A stretch of 64,000 nt of DNA from positions 1 through 64,000 of the forward strand of contig JAJDCS010000016.1 in assembly GCA_029260715.1 (NCBI GenBank), given 5' to 3'. A model generated the notes under the pieces. The model did no database searches, was not told where the DNA came from, and saw only the letters and a program-made list of their open reading frames with translations. Both the position numbers and the translations under genes were made by a program. Positions 34,691-44,233 of the stretch are shown piece by piece. How positions within the stretch are numbered: the stretch's first letter is position 1; each line of letters opens with the position of its first letter. Source of the stretch: Phycisphaeraceae bacterium. Its GTDB lineage: Bacteria; Planctomycetota; Phycisphaerae; Phycisphaerales; Phycisphaeraceae.

Positions 34691-35821
34691 ATGATGCGCG
34701 GCGATAAGCGTGCCACCGGCACGTGTACGATACATGCAACACGCAACTGGCTCTTGAGCGTCACCCTGATAGCCACCGCACTTGCGGCCGTGCTGACGGG
34801 TTGCGATCAAGACCAGATCCAGTCTTACCGCGCGCCCAAAGACCCGCCGCCGGCCGCGCGTGCCGGCACGCGCCAGCCCGCCGCGGCTGTGGGGCAGCGG
34901 CGACGCATGGACTGGACGGTCCCCCAGGGGTGGCGGACATCCAACAAAGAATCGCCGATGCGCGTGGCAACGTTTGAGGCGGGCGATGGGCCCCAGCAAA
35001 TCGAGATCGCCGTCTCGATGTTTCCCGGCGAAACCGGGGGCTTGCTGGCCAACGTGAACCGGTGGCGGGGCCAACTGGGCTTGGACCCGATCGAAGAGGA
35101 CCAACTCATCGAACACCTCACCCCGTTCGCTAACACAGGCGTGCGCGGCGTGACGCTGGACATGACAGGCCCCGGCGGCGAACCCACCGCCGATCAGCCC
35201 GCCCAACGCATGATCGCGGCCATCATCTACGACGAACAAGGGTTCATGTGGTTCGTCAAAACCATGGCTGACCCGGGTGTGCTCTCCCAATACAAAGACC
35301 AGGTCGTCGCTTTCGCCGGCTCGTTCCATTTACACTCAGACGACGAGCCCCCCCACGCCCAACCGCCCACGCCCGCCCCAGATTCAGCATCGCAAGAAAT
35401 CGCCTGGCAAACGCCCCCGGACTGGCAACAAGACCCCAGCCCGGCGTCGTTCCTGATCGCCGCGTTTGACGTGAACACCCCGTCGGGCACGGCGAGGGTG
35501 ACGGTCTCGTCCCTACCTGGCGACGGCGGCGGCGCGTTGGCCAACATCAACCGCTGGCGGGGGCAGGTGGGTCTGGGCGCCATCGCCAGCCTCGACGAAC
35601 AAAAAATCGACCGCTTGTACGTGAGCGGGCACCCCGCGGCGCTGATCGACTTGGCGCCCGATCAAGACAACGGCGATCAAGCCCGCCGCATGCTGGTGTC
35701 CATGGTGACCAGGCCCGACGCGGTCTGGTTCTTTAAACTCACGGGGCCCGCAGCGGCGGTGGCGGATCAACAAGACGCGTTTAAACAATTTTTAAGCACG
35801 GTCGGTTTCAACGAACGATAG
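34691..35821 (+). CDS. Lipoprotein with two tandem copies of an unknown domain
   Basis: A 376-residue predicted lipoprotein (lipobox LTGC, Cys38). The mature part is an internal duplication. Copy one contains WTVPQGW, then LLANVNRWRGQLGL; copy two contains WQTPPDW, then ALANINRWRGQVGL. Each copy is about 140 residues with a central NxNRWRGQ signature. It sits 13 bases upstream of the ResB/CcsA pair on the same strand, so a role at the outer face of the membrane in cytochrome maturation is possible but only from position. Start is one of two adjacent ATG codons. Confidence 0.8.
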   Translation: MMRGDKRATGTCTIHATRNWLLSVTLIATALAAVLTGCDQDQIQSYRAPKDPPPAARAGTRQPAAAVGQRRRMDWTVPQGWRTSNKESPMRVATFEAGDGPQQIEIAVSMFPGETGGLLANVNRWRGQLGLDPIEEDQLIEHLTPFANTGVRGVTLDMTGPGGEPTADQPAQRMIAAIIYDEQGFMWFVKTMADPGVLSQYKDQVVAFAGSFHLHSDDEPPHAQPPTPAPDSASQEIAWQTPPDWQQDPSPASFLIAAFDVNTPSGTARVTVSSLPGDGGGALANINRWRGQVGLGAIASLDEQKIDRLYVSGHPAALIDLAPDQDNGDQARRMLVSMVTRPDAVWFFKLTGPAAAVADQQDAFKQFLSTVGFNER

Positions 35822-35834
35822 GCAATCAACCCGG

Positions 35835-37031
35835 ATGAACCAAAGCGGCGTCAAGCAGTGGCTCGGTGCGTTGGCTTCCTTGAAGCTGACGGTGGCGCTG
35901 TTCGCCATGGCCATGTTCCTGATCTTCGCCGGCACGCTTGCGCAAGTGGAACAGGGCATCTGGACGGTCATGCGTCAGTACTTCCGCAGCTTCATCGTGT
36001 GGATCGATCTGCAGCTATTCGTGCCGACCGGGCTGTTCGAGTTGCCGGGGCGGTTCCCCTTCCCCGGCGGGTTCATCGTCGGCGGGCTGCTGTTGGCAAA
36101 CCTGGTGGCTGCACACACGCTGCGGTTTAAGCTCACGCCGAAACGCGCCGGCGTCGTCGTCCTGCACGCCGGCGTGATCGTGCTGCTGATCGGTGAGTTG
36201 GTGACGGCGTTGTGGGCCCGGGAAGGGAACATGAGCATCGACGAGGGCAGCTACGCCTCCTACACCGAGAACATCCGCCAAACCGAACTAGCGATCATCG
36301 ACCCCGCCGACCCGAAGGCCGACCGGGTGGTGGTGGTCCCCCAGCCGCTGTTACAAAACACACAAGGACAAATCGCCAACCCCCTGCTGCCGTTTGAGGT
36401 GTCGGTGGATCGGTGGATGGCCAACTCACAATTGCTCGACTCGCGCAACGCGCCGCCGGCTTTGGCGGAACTGACAACCCTGGCCGATCAAGGCCTGGGT
36501 AAGCAGCTCGTCGCCCAACCCCAGCCGCAGATCAGCGGCGTGGAGAGCCAGACCGTCGACGCGCCCAGCGCCTACATCACCCTCTGGCAAGAAGGGCAAA
36601 AACTCGGGACGTGGCTCGTCTCGCTCTACATCGACGACGGCCAACCCGTCGAGATCGACGGCAAAATCTACACCATCGGCCTGCGGTTCAAACGGACCTA
36701 CAAGCCTTACACCGTCCACCTAATCGACTTCAAACACGACAAATTCGTCGGCACGGACAAGCCGCGAAACTTCTCTAGCCTGGTGCGCCTGGTCGACCCG
36801 CAGCAACACGAAGACCGCGAGGTGCTGATCTACATGAACAACCCGCTGCGCTACCGCGGCGAAACGTTTTACCAGTCAGCCTTCAAGCCCGACAACTCCG
36901 GCACGGTCTTGCAAGTTGTGCGCAACCCCGGTTATGTGCTGCCGTACATCGCCTGCATCCTGGTGGCCTTGGGCATGTCAATGCACTTTGGGTTACACCT
37001 TCACCGATTCGTCAGGAGGCCCGCACCATGA
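35835..37031 (+). CDS. resB: Cytochrome c biogenesis protein ResB/Ccs1-like
   Basis: A 398-residue membrane protein of system II cytochrome c maturation. Helices near residues 12-32, 78-98 and 110-130 precede a large extracytoplasmic domain, and a final helix (about 365-388) ends the protein. RGETFYQSAF near the end is the typical ResB signature. ResB and CcsA together carry heme across the membrane and attach it to apocytochromes. The stop overlaps the CcsA start (ATGA), which couples the two. Confidence 0.88.
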   Translation: MNQSGVKQWLGALASLKLTVALFAMAMFLIFAGTLAQVEQGIWTVMRQYFRSFIVWIDLQLFVPTGLFELPGRFPFPGGFIVGGLLLANLVAAHTLRFKLTPKRAGVVVLHAGVIVLLIGELVTALWAREGNMSIDEGSYASYTENIRQTELAIIDPADPKADRVVVVPQPLLQNTQGQIANPLLPFEVSVDRWMANSQLLDSRNAPPALAELTTLADQGLGKQLVAQPQPQISGVESQTVDAPSAYITLWQEGQKLGTWLVSLYIDDGQPVEIDGKIYTIGLRFKRTYKPYTVHLIDFKHDKFVGTDKPRNFSSLVRLVDPQQHEDREVLIYMNNPLRYRGETFYQSAFKPDNSGTVLQVVRNPGYVLPYIACILVALGMSMHFGLHLHRFVRRPAP

Positions 37032-38764
37032 CAACAGGGCAACGCATATTCCCGTGGTGCGTGGTGTTGCTCGCCGGCGTGTACCTGTGCGTGGGCGCGT
37101 TACCCGCCAAGGACACCGGGCCGTACCGCTACGGGCAATTGGGCTTGCTCCCCGTCTCCGCCGACGGGCGCGTCAAGCCCCTGGACACGGTGGCGCGCAA
37201 CAGCCTGATGATCCTCAGCGACAAACAGACGCTTCGCCAAGACGGCGCAAGCGTGCCCGCGATCCAGTGGCTAACCGACGTCATCGCCCGCCACGAGCAG
37301 GCCGACGAATACCCCGTCTTCCGCATCGACCACCCAGGCGTGCTGTCGCTGCTGGGGCTTAAGCAGTCCGACGGTAAGCGGTTCAGCTTCAACCGGATCA
37401 TGAAGCACGCCCAGACCGTCTCCGAGCAAGTCCAGCAAGCCCGGCAGGTCAAACCCAAGCAGCGAGACCCGTACCAGAAGCACGTGCTGGAATTGTCACG
37501 TCAATTAAACCTGTACGTGCAACTTGGCAGCATGCAGCGCCCGTACATGGCCCCGCCCCTCGAGCCGTCGCAGCAGTGGCAGCCGTTTGAGCAGGCCTTT
37601 GAAGCAGCCAAGCAAGGCGCTACGCCCCACCCGGTGGTGGTGCACCTGTCCGCGGCCATGTCTTCCTACCAACAGCAAAACCCCGAGCGGTTCAACGCGG
37701 AGGTGGCTCAGTACCGGCGGTTTATCCAGCACCGAATGCCACACGCGGGGCGCAAAGCGGCCTACGAAGTCTTCTTCAACCAGTTCGAGCCGTTCTACCA
37801 CGCCACGGTGCTGTACGTCGCGGCGTTTCTGATCGCGTGTTTCTCGTTCTTGTCGTACAGCTCGTCGCCATCGGGCTGGTCGCGGTCGCTGGGGCGCGGG
37901 GCGGTGTGGCTGTTGTGGCTGACGCTGGGGCTGCACACCCTTGGCCTGGCGTCGCGCATCTACCTACAGGGACGGCCGCCCGTGACGAATCTCTACTCCT
38001 CAGCCGTGTTCGTCGGCTGGGGCGCGGTGCTGATGGCCTTGATCCTCGAACGCATGCACAAACTCGGGCTGGGCAGCATCACCGCCGCGATCGTCGGGTT
38101 CACCACGCTGATCGTCGCCCACAACCTCGCCGGCGACGGCGACACCATGGAGATGATGCAAGCCGTGCTGGACTCGAACTTCTGGCTGTCCACACACGTC
38201 GTGGCGATCACCATCGGGTACTCGGCGACGTTCCTGGCGGGATTCCTGGCCATCCTGTACATCCTGCTTGGCGTGTTCACGACCGTGCTCAAGCCCGACG
38301 TGCGCAAACAGTTCGGGCAGATGGTGTACGGCGTGGTGTGCTTCGCGCTGCTGTTTAGCTTTGTGGGCACGGTGCTGGGCGGCATCTGGGCCGACCAATC
38401 GTGGGGGCGGTTCTGGGGGTGGGACCCCAAAGAAAACGGGGCGGTGCTGATTGTCTTGATGAACGCGCTGATCCTGCACGCTCGCTGGGGCGGGGTGATC
38501 CGTCAGCGCGGCATGATGGTGCTCGCGGTGGGCGGCAACATCGTCACAAGCTGGTCTTGGTTCGGTACGAACATGCTAGGCGTGGGGCTGCACTCTTACG
38601 GCTTCATGGAGTCGGCCGTGTTTTGGCTGCTGGTGTTCGTGGCTAGCCAGGGGGCGCTGATGGGCGTCGGCATGCTGCCGCTTCGGTGGTGGCGGAGCAT
38701 GTCAGCCGAGCAAGGCGAGGCTGTCAGTAAAAACAAAACAGCGGTGCCCGCGGTTTCGCCCTAG
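37028..38764 (+). CDS. ccsA: Cytochrome c biogenesis protein CcsA/ResC-like
   Basis: Heme-handling partner of ResB. The C-terminal half is a block of about eight membrane helices with the tryptophan-rich heme motif WGRFWGWDPKENGA and the flanking histidines (for example in THVVAITIGYSATF and ARWGGVIRQRG regions). The N-terminal 250 residues are a large, poorly conserved periplasmic domain after a signal anchor; such an N-terminal extension is common in planctomycete and Bacteroidetes CcsA proteins. 578 residues. Overlaps resB by four bases. Confidence 0.92.
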   Translation: MTTGQRIFPWCVVLLAGVYLCVGALPAKDTGPYRYGQLGLLPVSADGRVKPLDTVARNSLMILSDKQTLRQDGASVPAIQWLTDVIARHEQADEYPVFRIDHPGVLSLLGLKQSDGKRFSFNRIMKHAQTVSEQVQQARQVKPKQRDPYQKHVLELSRQLNLYVQLGSMQRPYMAPPLEPSQQWQPFEQAFEAAKQGATPHPVVVHLSAAMSSYQQQNPERFNAEVAQYRRFIQHRMPHAGRKAAYEVFFNQFEPFYHATVLYVAAFLIACFSFLSYSSSPSGWSRSLGRGAVWLLWLTLGLHTLGLASRIYLQGRPPVTNLYSSAVFVGWGAVLMALILERMHKLGLGSITAAIVGFTTLIVAHNLAGDGDTMEMMQAVLDSNFWLSTHVVAITIGYSATFLAGFLAILYILLGVFTTVLKPDVRKQFGQMVYGVVCFALLFSFVGTVLGGIWADQSWGRFWGWDPKENGAVLIVLMNALILHARWGGVIRQRGMMVLAVGGNIVTSWSWFGTNMLGVGLHSYGFMESAVFWLLVFVASQGALMGVGMLPLRWWRSMSAEQGEAVSKNKTAVPAVSP

Positions 38765-38818
38765 CGGCGGTCACGGCTCGCGGCGGGATGGCAGCCGCAC
38801 GCCCAACCGGTAAACCCT

Positions 38819-40081
38819 TTAATCCAAAAACAAATCGCGTTCGTCCGGGGTGGGCAGCCTGCAAGCCTCTCTCTTCCCGAAGACGCGGTAGCGCAACCGG
38901 GCGACCACCCTGTACACCGAGTCCCTGATCACGCGGGGGACAAACCTCAAAACCTCAGCGAACCCGTAAAGCCAACCCAAGCGGGAGATGATGCGTAACA
39001 CCGCATCGGAGCGACGCCACGTGCCGTCCTCGTCGGTTAACACGATGGTCCACCCGGCGGCGTCCGGCGATGCATCGGCGACGCCCGCTTCGGCGGCGGC
39101 GGTGCCTTGCAGGGTGGCGTAACGGAAAATCCGCGTGGTGTCCCTGGCCATGACCCAATCCACAAAATAGTTGCACAGACCGCACACGCCGTCAAAATAA
39201 ATCACGGGGCGCTTGCCGCCGGTGGCGGGCTTGACCACAAAAAAAGACCCGATATCTACAAACAAAACGGGCAGCAGCAGCAGGTTGTGCCAGAAGAAAA
39301 TATTCATCAGCAGCCCCGTCGAAAAATGGAACGGGACCATCACCACAAACCAAACGTAGCGGAACCGCCTCGAAAACAAGCACAGCGGCGACATAAATTC
39401 AAAGAGCGTGGTGACGAAATAACCAATGTGGATCACCACCATCGCCTGCCAGTGGTTCAACAGCCAGAGCCCCACGTCGTACCCCCAGTAGACGCTGAAC
39501 CGCACGTGGCGGGCGAACCACACGCCCATGCTCGGCTTGATGAAAACCTCGGGCGTGGCAAACGCCAGGCGGAAGGCCGAGATGTTGACGTAGGCCATCG
39601 CCCCCAACGTGGCCATCAGCAGCATCGCCGCGGCGTAAATCGGCTTCGGGCTGTCGGGTTGGCGCCTCCACCTGCCCCAGGCGAACCCGTCGGCTGCGGG
39701 GAACACCGCCAAGACCACCGCGCAATAGAGCAAGAACAATTCGCTGTGGCCAAAAAACCCCATAAACCGGATAAGGGTCTGGTGGGACACCAGCAGAAAC
39801 GCGGCGCCCAAGGCAAACGCGCGGTACGGCCTCAAGCCCAGCATCGCCGCGCCCACCAGCGCAAGGGTCAGAGCTTTGTGGATGATGAGGCTCGGTTGGT
39901 TGATGACGCTCGACCAAGCCGAACCCGGCACGAGCTTAAACATCCCAACGGGATCGAGCACGGATATGGGGAATTCCGCCAGTTGGTAGTACGGGTCGAT
40001 CGCGATGATGATAAACCAAAGCCCGTACACCCAGACACGGACGAAGCCAAGCGTGTGAGCCGTTGTGTTCTCGTGGATCAC
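38819..40081 (-). CDS. HTTM membrane protein fused to a DCC (DUF393) domain
   Basis: A 420-residue fusion. The N-terminal about 290 residues form a horizontally transmembrane (HTTM) domain related to vitamin-K-dependent gamma-carboxylase, with many helices and a conserved His-rich patch (SHQTLIRFMG). The C-terminal third is a DCC oxidoreductase-like domain with YFDGVCGLCNYFVDW (CxxC). The HTTM fold is known from quinone-dependent carboxylases; here the lysine-based catalytic motif is not obvious. The stop of the upstream partner gene overlaps the start by four bases. Confidence 0.85.
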   Translation of the reverse strand: MIHENTTAHTLGFVRVWVYGLWFIIIAIDPYYQLAEFPISVLDPVGMFKLVPGSAWSSVINQPSLIIHKALTLALVGAAMLGLRPYRAFALGAAFLLVSHQTLIRFMGFFGHSELFLLYCAVVLAVFPAADGFAWGRWRRQPDSPKPIYAAAMLLMATLGAMAYVNISAFRLAFATPEVFIKPSMGVWFARHVRFSVYWGYDVGLWLLNHWQAMVVIHIGYFVTTLFEFMSPLCLFSRRFRYVWFVVMVPFHFSTGLLMNIFFWHNLLLLPVLFVDIGSFFVVKPATGGKRPVIYFDGVCGLCNYFVDWVMARDTTRIFRYATLQGTAAAEAGVADASPDAAGWTIVLTDEDGTWRRSDAVLRIISRLGWLYGFAEVLRFVPRVIRDSVYRVVARLRYRVFGKREACRLPTPDERDLFLD

Positions 40082-40761
40082 GCGTCTGGCTCCCGGTCGA
40101 CACGAACCACCAGCAACAATTCTTTGTCGACGTCGCCCACCTCGTCATGCGGGACGAGCGGGTCTTTGAAGTAGAAAGCCCGGATCTCGACCAAAGGGTC
40201 GTCTCGGTGGTCGCGGTTGTAGATTCGGCCGGCGATCTTGAGCGTCTTGGCCAGCCGCCGCTCCGCGTCCGTGTCCTTGGGGTCGGCCAACAGGCATTGG
40301 AATATCATCCTCGCCAGAGGCGTGGCGAGTTGGCTCTTACCCAAGGATTGGATGAACCGGTCGGCGTTGATCTCAAAGACCCGCCCGCCGCGGGTGTGCC
40401 CTTCGTAATGCACCCGCGATATGAGCCGGTCCTGCAGCTCTTGAAGCTGGCGCTTCGACGGGACGTGCCCGTACATCTCCCACTCCACAAACGGGAACGT
40501 CACAAGCCCTTTACCCGCGAGGTGCGAAGAGACCAACGCCACAATCAAGACCGCCGCGATCACCCGGTACCGGGCGCCCACGGCTAACAAGATGCCTTTG
40601 ACGTGCTTGTTGGTCGCGATAAGCATGACCCAAGCCGAAATGGCGAACGCTTCGAGCAGGAACGGCACCAGGTGTGACCGGTAGTGCAAATCGAAATTAA
40701 GGATCAAGCCAGCCACAACGGCGGCCATCAAAATCAGTGCGACCCGTTCCCATCTCATCAT
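40078..40761 (-). CDS. Hypothetical membrane protein, partner of the HTTM-DCC gene
   Basis: A 227-residue protein. Three hydrophobic helices lie in the first 90 residues (about 7-25, 33-52, 62-82), followed by a soluble, charged domain of about 140 residues (rich in Arg/Lys/Asp). It is not recognised as a named family. Four-base overlap with the HTTM-DCC gene indicates translational coupling and a joint function. In planctomycetes such a small partner often sits before HTTM-DCC genes, but I cannot verify this. Confidence 0.7.
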   Translation of the reverse strand: MMRWERVALILMAAVVAGLILNFDLHYRSHLVPFLLEAFAISAWVMLIATNKHVKGILLAVGARYRVIAAVLIVALVSSHLAGKGLVTFPFVEWEMYGHVPSKRQLQELQDRLISRVHYEGHTRGGRVFEINADRFIQSLGKSQLATPLARMIFQCLLADPKDTDAERRLAKTLKIAGRIYNRDHRDDPLVEIRAFYFKDPLVPHDEVGDVDKELLLVVRVDREPDA

Positions 40762-40908
40762 TAAGAGCCTCTCCGTGGGACAATCGTCAGGTGTTCATGT
40801 GGTCGCGATCGCGAAGACGGACGGCTGTGGCGAGCATCAAAACCGACACAGCCTCAAAAGAGAATCACAGAATTAAAAGCACCGCTTTGTGCGTACGACG
40901 GGATTCGG

Positions 40909-42915
40909 CTACCGCATTGCCCCAGAGGCTTCAGACCGGGGCTCCTCCAATTTTTTCTTGTATGTCAAGTAATAGTGAATCGCGATGCCAGCGTAATTTC
41001 TGTATTTACTGAAGAAATCCTCAGCCGCGTCTACCTGGGCTTTGATCTCATCGGGCGATTCCTGAGCGAAAGTGATCTTGGGAAGCATAATGCTTGTGGC
41101 GACAAGGCCGGCGTATTTGGTGTTGGTGTCCGCGTCGAAGATCACGCGCTCACGCGGGTTGCGCCACTCCACGTCGTCTCCGAAGCGGTTGATCGCGATG
41201 GCCTGGATCCGCTGAACCTTGTCACCCAACTGCGGGTAGCTCGACGCGCCGAGACGCTCGGCGATCTGGACAACGGTCTTCTTGGCCCGGTCTTCCTGTT
41301 CGGCGGTGGGGTTGGCGGGCATCTCGATGCCCACATGGATGTAGTCCCCGTCGTCGTAGATCTGCGTGCGGAAGCCGTTGACGCGGCTCAAACGTGACAG
41401 CGGCTTGCCGTTGTGTTCGATCGCCTTGGCGAACAACTCGTGCGGCAGCCCCACCGCGAACCACACGTCCGTCGGGTCATAGGTGAAGGTCTCGATGCCC
41501 ATGTAGACCTTGGCTTTGTTGGCTTTGTCGGCGTAGGCCATGATGCCCATGCCGTGGGCGATCATGCCGTCCGCGCCGTCGGCCGTGTCCCGGTAGTTCA
41601 TGATGCCAACGTTGTCGAGCAAGTCGATGCAGTGGTACGTCGCGGGCTTGACCCGGCCGTTGTAGCGCACGCCGCCGATCGGTTGGCCGGTTTGAGAGTC
41701 CCACTTGTCCCAGAAAAACGGGATGTCCACGCCGTAGACCATGTCCGATTCCTTGCGCACGCGGCGCTGGGCTTCCTCGTTGAGTTTCAAGAACTCCCGG
41801 AGGATCTGCTCGTTGCGACCGCGGTCGCGCGACCCGATCAGCAGGTACGGCTCGTTGTCGAAGTGGATGCCGTCGAACCGGTCTTGCGGGTCCGAAGCCT
41901 TGTTGAACGCGATCACAGCGTCCACGATGGCAAGCGGCAGCGGGTGATACTCTTTCTGCGTGTACTCGGGGTAGCCGTCGAGCATGTGGACTTTGATCCC
42001 CGCCCGGTGGGCCTCCCGGTTGAGCTGGCGGAATTGATCGGCCTGCACGATCTCGCATGTGACGCCCCGCGGCAGGCCGTCCGTGGGCACGTCGTCGAGC
42101 GAAACCGGCGGGTCGAACTTATACAACAATTGCACCCAGACCTGGTCGATGCCCTCCCGGTTGCAAAACGCGAAAAGCTCTTGCCGGGCTGCGCCGTCGT
42201 TGATGAGCTGGTCGATCGACCAGACCCACATCGCCTTGGGGTAGGCCGTGCGCTTGATCGCGTCGGCCTCGGTCCGCTGGGTTAAAGGCGTGGCGACCTC
42301 CAGGCTTTTCTTGAACGCGACGTCGTCGATATAAACGGTGTGCTCGCCCGGTGTGTCGAAATCAAGCGTGAACCCGCCCATCTGGGCGAAATCCAGGGTG
42401 TCGAATTTCTTGATCGGTATCAGCACCTCCTGCCACTCGGTGGTAATCTGTCCGCTTGCTAGGAACTCAGTGACCGAGCCGATCGGCAGCGCGTCTTCTT
42501 GCGGGATCCACTCCGCGTCCGCCAGCTTGACGAAGAACCGCTCGCCGCCTTTCTGCCCCTTGATCCAGAAAGACAGGTAGTCGTACTCCCGAGCGTCGAA
42601 ATACTTCACCGGCCTTTGTTTGAAGTTGAACAGGTGCATCCACACGCCGCAGAACCCGTCTTCGGCGCGGCTGGCGCGCACACGCAGGCTCCGACCGCCG
42701 CTGCCGCGGTACACGTCTTTCGTCAGAAACGTCGACGCCTTGGAAGGCGGCTTCTCAAATTTGTTGTAGTACCCACCCAGGTTGTTCTGGATGGCGTCGT
42801 CGAAGTCGGCGATCACAAACAGCCCCGCCGCGGACTCGGGCAGCGGGTCCGCCGCGGCGCAGGATGCAAAGCCCATCACAAAAACCGGTAACGACATGGC
42901 TAAGTATCGCATCAT
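40909..42915 (-). CDS. Secreted protein with carbohydrate-binding-like and TIM-barrel-like domains
   Basis: A 668-residue exported protein. A signal peptide (cleavage near CAAADPLPE) is followed by a beta-sandwich like CBM11/CIA30-type domains (about 30-220; typical features are FVIADFDD, LRVRASRAE, SFWIKG, and VYIDDVAF). The central part (about 240-520) has repeated strand-helix units and acidic motifs such as FDGIHFDNEP and VGIMNYRD, the pattern of a glycosidase-like TIM barrel with an Asp-x-Glu pair. This suggests a polysaccharide-active enzyme. The family and substrate are not recognised. No partner gene is adjacent. Confidence 0.75.
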   Translation of the reverse strand: MMRYLAMSLPVFVMGFASCAAADPLPESAAGLFVIADFDDAIQNNLGGYYNKFEKPPSKASTFLTKDVYRGSGGRSLRVRASRAEDGFCGVWMHLFNFKQRPVKYFDAREYDYLSFWIKGQKGGERFFVKLADAEWIPQEDALPIGSVTEFLASGQITTEWQEVLIPIKKFDTLDFAQMGGFTLDFDTPGEHTVYIDDVAFKKSLEVATPLTQRTEADAIKRTAYPKAMWVWSIDQLINDGAARQELFAFCNREGIDQVWVQLLYKFDPPVSLDDVPTDGLPRGVTCEIVQADQFRQLNREAHRAGIKVHMLDGYPEYTQKEYHPLPLAIVDAVIAFNKASDPQDRFDGIHFDNEPYLLIGSRDRGRNEQILREFLKLNEEAQRRVRKESDMVYGVDIPFFWDKWDSQTGQPIGGVRYNGRVKPATYHCIDLLDNVGIMNYRDTADGADGMIAHGMGIMAYADKANKAKVYMGIETFTYDPTDVWFAVGLPHELFAKAIEHNGKPLSRLSRVNGFRTQIYDDGDYIHVGIEMPANPTAEQEDRAKKTVVQIAERLGASSYPQLGDKVQRIQAIAINRFGDDVEWRNPRERVIFDADTNTKYAGLVATSIMLPKITFAQESPDEIKAQVDAAEDFFSKYRNYAGIAIHYYLTYKKKLEEPRSEASGAMR

Positions 42916-43242
42916 ATCTAATCACATCCTAGAATTTGTGCCCGCCACGGGGCCGCCATAACCGGGGGCTCGTCTCGCTAATGTGTGCTACCCTTCTCAC
43001 AGGGGCAGAAGCCGCCGCACTATCTCTTGAGTACACATTTAATATTTTATTATTGTAGTACGCAGGCCTGCAGTAGCCAAGATTACGTCAAACGCAGTGT
43101 GTTTTGCAACTAGAGCCGGACCCGTCTTGGCTAGCACAACACCGCTACACAACAAAGCGGCCTTTATCACCGCGAGGCCGCCGGGGCGTTCGTATTGAGG
43201 TATTTGTGACCCGGCAAACCCCGAGCCCGGCTGACTACGTGC
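42916..43242. other. Intergenic region downstream of rpsG
   Basis: About 327 bases between the secreted protein gene and rpsG. It has an AT-rich segment near 43035-43060, a 10-base palindrome GCAGGCCTGC at 43062-43071 and a weak hairpin CCGCT/AGCGG that could end rpsG transcription. No gene recognised. Confidence 0.35.
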
Positions 43243-43719
43243 TTACCACGCAAAGTGCGCGAAGGCCTTGTTGGCCTCGGCCATCCGGTGGGTGTTTTCA
43301 CGGGTGGTCACGGCCTTGCCCTCGCCGTGCGAGGCGTCGAACAGCTCACGGGCCAGGCGAAGGTACATCGGCTTGCCGCGCTCGCTGCGTGCGGCCTCAA
43401 TAATCCAGCGAAACGCCAGGCTCTGGCGACGCTTGGGCTTGACCGACATCGGCACTTGGTAGTTCGCCCCGCCCACGCGCTTGGACCGGACCTCTACTTC
43501 GGGCCTGACCCGGTCAATCGCGTCTTCAAAAACCTTCAGCGCCGGAGGCTCGCCCTTGGTGCGCTTCTCGATCTCATCAAGCGCCGCGTACACGACCCGC
43601 TGGGCCGCCGCTTTCTTCCCGTCTTTCATGATGCAATTGACAAACCGCGACACCTGCTTGCTCTTGTAGCGGGGGTCCGGCTGGAGCTGATCATCTGATT
43701 TCGTAATACGCCCTGACAT
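43243..43719 (-). CDS. rpsG: 30S ribosomal protein S7
   Basis: uS7, 158 residues. SGRITKSDDQLQPDPRYKSK at the N-terminus, FVNCIMKDGKKAAAQRVVYAA in the helical core, and RKQ-like SVKPKRRQSLAFRWI followed by the long basic helices near the end. The ATG at 43719 starts the family sequence; a TTG two codons earlier is in frame but poorly placed. It follows rpsL after about 60 bases, the standard rpsL-rpsG order. No fusA or tuf follows here, which splits the usual str operon. Confidence 0.97.
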   Translation of the reverse strand: MSGRITKSDDQLQPDPRYKSKQVSRFVNCIMKDGKKAAAQRVVYAALDEIEKRTKGEPPALKVFEDAIDRVRPEVEVRSKRVGGANYQVPMSVKPKRRQSLAFRWIIEAARSERGKPMYLRLARELFDASHGEGKAVTTRENTHRMAEANKAFAHFAW

Positions 43720-43778
43720 GCTCAAGCCATCCTTATCAATACTGCTTTATGAGTCTCAGTATCCGGTTACTAAAAATA

Positions 43779-44150
43779 TTACTTGGCCCGCTTAGCGCCG
43801 TACTTGGAGCGTCCCTGCTTGCGGCCGTCCACGCCCAAGCAGTCGAGCGTCCCGCGAACAACGTGGTACCGCACGCCCGGCAAGTCACGCACACGCCCGC
43901 CCCGAACCAGCACGATGCTGTGCTCCTGGAGGTTGTGCCCCTCGCCGCCGATGTAAGCCGTCACTTCCTTGCCGTTGGACAACCGCACACGGGCGATCTT
44001 CCGCAACGCGGAGTTGGGCTTCTTGGGGGTCACGGTCTTGACCTGCAGGCACACGCCCCGCTTCTGCGGGCAAGCGTTCAGGTCTTTGACCTTACTCTTA
44101 GCCTTGGGCAAAGACCGCGGGTTGCGTACCAGTTGGTTAATCGTCGGCAT
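43779..44150 (-). CDS. rpsL: 30S ribosomal protein S12
   Basis: uS12, 123 residues and complete. MPTINQLVR opens it, [11 protein letters not shown] holds Lys43 (wild type for streptomycin sensitivity), and [29 protein letters not shown] holds the methylthio-Asp loop region. Standard partner of rpsG downstream. Confidence 0.98.
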   Translation of the reverse strand: MPTINQLVRNPRSLPKAKSKVKDLNACPQKRGVCLQVKTVTPKKPNSALRKIARVRLSNGKEVTAYIGGEGHNLQEHSIVLVRGGRVRDLPGVRYHVVRGTLDCLGVDGRKQGRSKYGAKRAK

Positions 44151-44233
44151 AATCTATAGACCTCTAATCTGTATCGAATTGGGGATTATAGCCTACGGCC
44201 CGCCCGCAACGCAAACGGTGTCGGCCGCCCCGA

